Below, piece after piece: positions 59,155 through 64,000 of a DNA stretch of 64,000 bases. Source of the stretch: Sphingopyxis sp. TUF1 (GTDB lineage: Bacteria > Pseudomonadota > Alphaproteobacteria > Sphingomonadales > Sphingomonadaceae); NCBI RefSeq assembly GCF_036687315.1, contig NZ_CP144683.1, positions 2,984,001 to 3,048,000 of the forward strand, written 5' to 3'. A program made the translations under genes and the position numbers. Under the pieces are notes generated by a model. That model was not told the DNA's origin, made no database searches, and was given only the letters and a program-made list of their open reading frames with translations. Position 1 is the first letter of the stretch. Each line of letters starts with the position of its first letter.

Positions 59155-60747
59155 TTAAGCGGCGAACTGGTTCATCGTGTTGTCCTTGCCAGCAGCCTTC
59201 AGGGCTGCTTCGCCAGCGAAATATTCCTTGTGGTCGTCGCCGATGTCGCTGCCCGACATATTCTGGTGCTTCACGCAGGCGATGCCCTGACGGATTTCGG
59301 CGCGCTGGACGCCCTTGACGTAGCCCAGCATCGCTTCGTCGCCGAAATATTCCTTGGCCAGATTGTCGGTCGACAGCGCCGCGGTGTGATAGGTCGGCAG
59401 GGTGATGAGGTGGTGGAAGATGCCCGCCCGCTTTGCTGCGTCGCGCTGGAAGGTGCGGATGCGGTTGTCGGCTTCTTCGCCGAGCTCGGTGCCGTCATAA
59501 TCGACGCTCATCAGCTTGGCGCGATCATAGGCACTGACGTCTTTGCCCTCGGCCTGCCAGCTGTCGAACACCTGCTGGCGGAAGTTCAGCGTCCAGTTGA
59601 AGCTCGGTGAATTATTGTACGCAAGCTTCGCATTCGGGAAGACTTCGCGGATGCGATCGACCATGCCCGCGATCTGTTCGATGTGCGGCTTTTCGGTCTC
59701 GATCCACAAGAGGTCGGCGCCGTTCTCGAGACTGGCGATGCAATCCATCACGCAGCGGTCCTCGCCGGTTCCGGGGCGGAACTGATAGAGGTTCGAGGGC
59801 AGGCGCTTCGGACGCATCAGCTTGCCGTCGCGGTTGATCAGCACGTCGCCGGGGTTGCCCGCGCCGTCGACTTCTTCGCAATCGAGGAAGCTGTTGTAGC
59901 GGTCGCCGAGGTCGCCGGGTTCCTTCGAGAAGGCGATCTGCTTGGTCAGGCCGGCGCCGAGGCTGTCGGTGCGCGTCACGATGATGCCGTCCTCGACACC
60001 GAGTTCCATGAAGGCGTAGCGGCAGGCGCGGATTTTCGCGATGAAATCCTCGTGCGGGACGGTGACCTTGCCGTCCTGGTGACCGCACTGCTTTTCGTCC
60101 GAGACCTGATTTTCGATCTGCAGCGCGCAGGCGCCGGCCTCGATCATCTTCTTGGCGAGGAGGTATGTCGCCTCGGCATTGCCGAAGCCCGCGTCGATGT
60201 CGGCGATGATCGGCACGACGTGCGTTTCGTGATTGTCGATCGCGGCCTGAACCTGTTTCGCCTTGAGCTCGTCGCCCTCGGCGCGCGCGGCGTCGAGATC
60301 GCGGAACAGCATGCCGAGCTCGCGGGCGTCGGCCTGGCGGAGGAAGGTGTAGATTTCCTCGATCAGCGCGGGAACGCTGGTCTTTTCGTGCATCGACTGG
60401 TCGGGCAGCGGACCGAATTCGCTGCGCAGCGCCGCGATCATCCAGCCCGACAGATAGATGTAGCGACCCTTGACGGTGCCGAAATGCTTCTTGATCGAAA
60501 TCATCTTTTGCTGGGCGATGAAGCCGTGCCAGCAGCCGAGCGACTGGGTGTAGTTCGCGGGATCGGCGTCATAGGCGGCCATGTCGGCGCGCATGATGCG
60601 CGCGGTGTAGCGGGCGATGTCGAGGCCGGTGCGGAACTTGTTCTGGGCGCGCATCCGGGCGACGCTTTCGCCGCTGATGCCGTCCCAGGTGCCGTCATAG
60701 TCGCGGATGAGGCGGCCGGCCTGTGCCATGTCTTCCTGATAACCCAT
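59155..60747 (-). CDS. aceA: Isocitrate lyase
   Basis: The 530-residue enzyme splits isocitrate to glyoxylate and succinate in the glyoxylate shunt. It is of the longer ICL class: active-site Lys219-Gln-Cys221-Gly-His223 (KQCGH where many ICLs have KKCGH), PIIADIDAGFGNAEATYLLA, QIENQVSDEK, IIVTRTDSLGAGLT, and the C-terminal YNNSPSFNWTLNFRQQ. AAGGA is 7-8 bases before the ATG at 60747; 24 codons upstream are not used. It is divergent from a DUF2083 regulator, the usual controller of acetate/short-chain acid use. Confidence 0.96.
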   Translation of the reverse strand: MGYQEDMAQAGRLIRDYDGTWDGISGESVARMRAQNKFRTGLDIARYTARIMRADMAAYDADPANYTQSLGCWHGFIAQQKMISIKKHFGTVKGRYIYLSGWMIAALRSEFGPLPDQSMHEKTSVPALIEEIYTFLRQADARELGMLFRDLDAARAEGDELKAKQVQAAIDNHETHVVPIIADIDAGFGNAEATYLLAKKMIEAGACALQIENQVSDEKQCGHQDGKVTVPHEDFIAKIRACRYAFMELGVEDGIIVTRTDSLGAGLTKQIAFSKEPGDLGDRYNSFLDCEEVDGAGNPGDVLINRDGKLMRPKRLPSNLYQFRPGTGEDRCVMDCIASLENGADLLWIETEKPHIEQIAGMVDRIREVFPNAKLAYNNSPSFNWTLNFRQQVFDSWQAEGKDVSAYDRAKLMSVDYDGTELGEEADNRIRTFQRDAAKRAGIFHHLITLPTYHTAALSTDNLAKEYFGDEAMLGYVKGVQRAEIRQGIACVKHQNMSGSDIGDDHKEYFAGEAALKAAGKDNTMNQFAA

Positions 60748-60865
60748 CGTCGTATCCTTGTGCGGAGGTGATGGGTGGAAGTTGGCGAAGGTGTCGCGAA
60801 AAGGGAAAAGATTTGTCAATAATATTTGTGAAATATGGCCAATAGGTGTAAAGCGACATGTAATA

Positions 60866-60883
60866 TTGTAAAGAAAGTTACAA
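60866..60883. promoter_or_regulatory. Palindromic candidate operator before the aceA regulator gene
   Basis: TTGTAA-AGAAAG-TTACAA has perfect 6-bp arms and ends 1 bp before the ATG of the regulator gene. The aceA/regulator spacer is AT-rich and also holds ATTTGT half-sites near 60811 and 60824. It suits self-control and control of aceA. Confidence 0.5.
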
Positions 60884-60884
60884 A

Positions 60885-62273
60885 ATGAGCGAGCGGCGGG
60901 TGTTTGCGGGGCCGGCGGTGCGGCGGGTGCGGCGCGAGGCGGGGATGACCCAAGCCGCCATGGCCGACGCGCTCGACATTTCGCCGAGTTACCTCAACCT
61001 GATCGAGAATGGTCAGCGGCCGCTGTCGGCCACAGTGCTGGTAAAGCTGGCCGAACGCTTTGCGTTCGATGCCGCGACCCTGGGCGGCGAGGAGGTGCCG
61101 GGGGGCGCGGCTGGGCTCAAGCGCCGGCTCGCCGACCCGCGCTTCGCCGACCTGGGGATCGGCGCCGAGGAGGTCGAGGAATGGCTTCAGACCGCGCCCG
61201 CGACCGCCGCGGCGTTCGCGCGGCTGTTCGACGCGGCGCCCGAAGCGGCAAGCGAAAGTGACGGCGACGCGCCCGAAGTTGCCGCGGTGCGCCGCGCGAT
61301 CGAGAAATGGCGCAACCATTTCCCCGATCTGGACGCGCGGGCTGAGGAGCTGGCCGACGAGCTGCGGCTGGCGGGCGGCGACCTTTATGGCACGATTTCA
61401 GAGCGTTTGCGCACGCGCCACCAGCTCGGCATCCGCATTTTGCCCGCCGACGTGATGCCCGATCGGCTGCGCTGGCTCGACTGGCACGCGCGGCAACTTA
61501 TGCTGAGCGAACTGCTGCGCCCCGCGTCGCGGACCTTTCAGGCGGCGGCGACGCTCGCGCAGATCGAGGCGAAGGGCGAGATCGACGCGCTGGTCGCGGG
61601 CGCCGAATTTGCCGAGAGCGCGGCGGCGCGGCTGTTCGAGCGGCACCTGATCCACTATTTCGCCGCGGCGCTGATGATGCCGTACAGCCGTTTTTTGCGG
61701 GCATGCGACGCGACGGGATATGATTTGCTGCTGCTCCAGCGGCGCTTTGGCGCGGGGTTCGAGCAGGTTGCGCACCGGCTGACGACGCTCCAGCGCGTCG
61801 GCGCGCGCGGGCTGCCCTTTTTCATGCTGCGCATCGACCGCGCGGGGCAGGGGAGCAAGCGGTACGCCGGGGCGAGCCAGTCGCCGCTGACCGACGGCGA
61901 CGCGCGCTGTCCGCTGTGGGGCATCCACGAAGCCTTTGCGCGGCCGGGCGAAGTGATCGCCGATCTGGTCGAGCTGGAGGATGGATCGCGCTGGTTCACG
62001 CAAAGCCGCAATGTCGCGGCGCCGGGCGCGACGGGCAGCGGCACGCCCGCGCGCTTTGCCGTGTGCGTCGGGGTCGATGCCAAGGTCGCGGCGCCGCTGA
62101 TCGCCGCGCGCGGGATCGACCTGATGCGCAGCCCCGCGACGCCGATCGGCCTCGGGTGCCGCCGCTGCACGCGCACGGGATGCGTGCAACGGTCGATGCC
62201 GCCGCTGGGAAGACCACTGCGGTTCAGGGATGGCGAGCGCGGGGCGAGCGCGTTCGATTTTGCGGGGGACTGA
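60885..62273 (+). CDS. Short-chain fatty-acyl transcriptional regulator (XRE HTH + DUF2083, ScfR/RamB-like)
   Basis: The 462-residue protein has an XRE helix-turn-helix (about 10-65, MTQAAMADALDISPSYLNLI), a long middle domain resembling an IrrE-like region without a clear HExxH, and a C-terminal DUF2083 domain with cysteines in GLGCRRCTRTGCVQRSMPP. Relatives (ScfR, RamB) regulate isocitrate lyase and acetate or propionate genes in response to acyl-CoA status. Divergence from aceA supports this. The palindrome directly before its ATG leaves no normal ribosome site, so translation may be leaderless or weak. Confidence 0.92.
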   Translation: MSERRVFAGPAVRRVRREAGMTQAAMADALDISPSYLNLIENGQRPLSATVLVKLAERFAFDAATLGGEEVPGGAAGLKRRLADPRFADLGIGAEEVEEWLQTAPATAAAFARLFDAAPEAASESDGDAPEVAAVRRAIEKWRNHFPDLDARAEELADELRLAGGDLYGTISERLRTRHQLGIRILPADVMPDRLRWLDWHARQLMLSELLRPASRTFQAAATLAQIEAKGEIDALVAGAEFAESAAARLFERHLIHYFAAALMMPYSRFLRACDATGYDLLLLQRRFGAGFEQVAHRLTTLQRVGARGLPFFMLRIDRAGQGSKRYAGASQSPLTDGDARCPLWGIHEAFARPGEVIADLVELEDGSRWFTQSRNVAAPGATGSGTPARFAVCVGVDAKVAAPLIAARGIDLMRSPATPIGLGCRRCTRTGCVQRSMPPLGRPLRFRDGERGASAFDFAGD

Positions 62274-62315
62274 ATCGCGCTAGCCAGTTTTGCGATAGCC
62301 GATTAACACCACGCC

Positions 62316-64000
62316 ATGGGCGTTGGGGACATCAGCATCGAACGGCTGGAGAAACTGGTCGCGGAGGTAAAGCCTTCGGGCGGTTCGGAAATGTCGAACT
62401 ATCAACTGTTCGTCGAGCGGCTGACCGGCGCGCTTGGCCTGCCGCAGCCCGAGTTTGCGCGCGAGGAAACGCGGTTCAACGATTATGTGTTCGAACGCAA
62501 TGTGACGTTCCGCCACCCGAACGGCACCAGTTCGACGGGCCGGATCGACTGTTACAAGCGCGGATGCTTTGTGCTGGAAGCGAAACAGTCGGCGAAGCGG
62601 CAACAGGCGATCGAGAGCGAGCAGCTGGCGCTGGCGGGGATCGAGACCGCGCAGAAACTGGGTCACGCCAAACGCGGGACCAAAAGCTGGGACAAGGTGA
62701 TGATCGCGGCGCGGCGGCAGGCGGAGGATTACGCCCGCGCGCTGCCGGTCGATCATGGATACCCGCCCTTCCTGCTGATCGTCGATGTCGGCAATGTGAT
62801 CGAGGTTTACGCCGATTTTTCGGGGCTGGGGAAGAATTACGACCATTTCCCCGACCGGCAGAACTACCGCCTGTCGATGGACGACCTGCTGCTGCCCGAG
62901 GTGCAGGAACGGCTGGCGGCGATCTGGACCGCGCCGCAGACGCTGAACCCGACGCTGCGCGCGGCAGAGGTGACGCGCGACATCGCCGAACGGCTGGCAA
63001 AGATCGCCAAACGGCTGGAAAAGAAATATGCGCCGGTCGACATCGCGCAGTTCCTGATGCGGTGCCTGTTCACGATGTTCGCCGAGGATGTCGGGCCGGA
63101 GGATGAGGCGCAGCGCCTGATCCCCAATCGCGGGTTCGAGCGGCTGTTGCACCAGATGATCGACACGCCCGAACATTTCGCGCCCGCGCTGGAAAGCCTG
63201 TGGCGGGTGATGGACAGCGGCGGTTATGCGCCGCACCTGAATGCATCGATCAAGCGGTTCAACGGCGCGCTGTTCAAGGACAGCCGCGCGCTGAAGCTCG
63301 ACCAGGACGACATATTGGAGCTGCACAATGCCGCCAGGCGGCGCTGGGGCGATGTCGAACCGGCGATTTTCGGCACGTTGCTGGAAAGCGCGCTCGACCC
63401 CACCGAGCGGTCGCAGCTGGGCGCGCATTATACGCCGCGCCCCTATGTCGAGCGGCTGGTGATCCCGACGATCATGGAGCCGCTGCGCGCCGATTGGGAA
63501 GAGGTCAAGGCGGCGGTCGAGGATCTGCGGCAACGCGGCGCGCATGACGCGGCGTTGCAGGCGGTGCGCGATTTCCACCACCGGCTCTGTACCCTACGCG
63601 TACTGGACCCGGCGTGCGGCACGGGCAATTTCCTGTATGTCAGCCTGGAACTGATGAAGCGGCTGGAGGGCGAGGTGCTCGACGCGCTCGACGCGCTGGG
63701 CGAAAGCGAATCGAAGCTGTTGCTGGACGGCGAAACGGTCAGCCCGCGGCAGTTTTTCGGGCTGGAGCTGAACCCGCGCGCGGTGCCGATCGCCGATCTG
63801 GTGCTGTGGATCGGTTTTCTGAAATGGCAGCTGAAGACGGTCGATGTGAAGGACATCCCCGAGCCGATCCTGAACGCCTATGGCACGATCCGGCATCAGG
63901 ATGCGCTGATCGCCTATGACGCCAGGGAACTGGCGCGCGACGGACAAGGGAACCTCATCACCATCTGGGACGGGGTGACCAGGAAATTGCACCCGATCAC
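62316..64000 (+). CDS. MmeI-like restriction-modification / DNA methyltransferase protein (N-terminal part, cut by window end)
   Basis: 561 codons are visible and the frame is open at base 64000. The N-terminus carries a PD-(D/E)xK-like nuclease motif (RIDCYKRGCFVLEAKQ, Asp78, Glu88, Lys90), then a helical spacer, a conserved ALDPTERSQLGAHYTPRPYVERLV block, and SAM-binding motif I DPACGTGNF (431-439) with FFGLELNPRAVPIADLVLWI. This is the layout of type IIL/IIG enzymes (MmeI) that fuse nuclease, methylase and specificity, and also of the DISARM class 1 methylase. The NPPY motif and target-recognition domain would lie beyond the window. Which system it belongs to cannot be decided here. Confidence 0.88.
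   Translation, partial: MGVGDISIERLEKLVAEVKPSGGSEMSNYQLFVERLTGALGLPQPEFAREETRFNDYVFERNVTFRHPNGTSSTGRIDCYKRGCFVLEAKQSAKRQQAIESEQLALAGIETAQKLGHAKRGTKSWDKVMIAARRQAEDYARALPVDHGYPPFLLIVDVGNVIEVYADFSGLGKNYDHFPDRQNYRLSMDDLLLPEVQERLAAIWTAPQTLNPTLRAAEVTRDIAERLAKIAKRLEKKYAPVDIAQFLMRCLFTMFAEDVGPEDEAQRLIPNRGFERLLHQMIDTPEHFAPALESLWRVMDSGGYAPHLNASIKRFNGALFKDSRALKLDQDDILELHNAARRRWGDVEPAIFGTLLESALDPTERSQLGAHYTPRPYVERLVIPTIMEPLRADWEEVKAAVEDLRQRGAHDAALQAVRDFHHRLCTLRVLDPACGTGNFLYVSLELMKRLEGEVLDALDALGESESKLLLDGETVSPRQFFGLELNPRAVPIADLVLWIGFLKWQLKTVDVKDIPEPILNAYGTIRHQDALIAYDARELARDGQGNLITIWDGVTRKLHPI

Overview
This window is a stretch of a high-GC alphaproteobacterial chromosome, most likely from a sphingomonad (Sphingopyxis or a close relative). 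The signs are the strong G/C third-position bias, a TonB-dependent receptor of the type common in Sphingomonadales, a short-chain fatty-acyl regulator beside isocitrate lyase, UPF0262, DUF934 and DUF2849 genes, and interspersed palindromic repeats. Genes are dense, with many stop/start overlaps (ATGA, GTGA, TTGA). No phage, insertion sequence or CRISPR array was seen. One tRNA gene (tRNA-Leu, CAA) is present.

Layout. 1-3.5 kb: partial glutathione S-transferase, CaiB-type CoA-transferase, divergent HMG-CoA lyase, DMT-type transporter. 3.6-16.3 kb: the most striking region, a two-armed locus for D-amino-acid or D-glutamate-containing peptides. It holds a D-aminoacylase-like amidohydrolase, an XRE-cupin regulator, two S12 serine hydrolases, an enolase-superfamily epimerase (DgcA-like), a TonB-dependent receptor, a DUF1611 protein (DgcN-like), a YkvI-type permease and an M19 dipeptidase lipoprotein. 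A nearly identical promoter/operator sequence stands in front of the regulator/hydrolase pair and in front of the receptor operon. 16.4-26.1 kb: class A penicillin-binding protein, AlkC-like repair protein, RND tripartite efflux operon with a divergent TetR regulator. 26.1-31.6 kb: FKBP, small secreted proteins including an EF-hand protein, a two-component system, and an AT-richer glycosyltransferase that looks acquired. 31.7-38.9 kb: thioesterase, saccharopine dehydrogenase-like protein, DoxX, dcd, cdd, GH25, UPF0262, dnaB, and a GIY-YIG gene between palindromic repeats. 38.9-43 kb: assimilatory sulfur cluster (cobA, DUF2849, cysI, DUF934, cysH) carrying two copies of an 80-bp repeat, one of them inside cysH. 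43-56 kb: AstD-like dehydrogenase, alpha/beta hydrolase, second glycosyltransferase, nitronate monooxygenase family, hydroxyacid dehydrogenase, SH3 and RcnB-like proteins, thiolase, rlmJ, aldehyde dehydrogenase, AI-2E transporter. 56-64 kb: tRNA-Leu, a triple-repeat secreted protein, TerC with a structured leader, three tandem hairpins, isocitrate lyase with its likely regulator, and the start of an MmeI-like restriction-modification protein cut by the window end.

How the genes fit together. The central hypothesis is that peptides or amides containing D-amino acids enter through the TonB receptor and are cut outside the cytoplasm by the S12 hydrolases and the M19 dipeptidase. The released D-amino acid (D-Glu is the best guess) would enter by the YkvI-type permease, be N-acetylated by the DUF1611 protein and be racemised by the enolase-superfamily enzyme, with the XRE-cupin protein as the regulator. 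The individual enzyme families are known. The assembled locus and its shared operator are inference from gene order and sequence.
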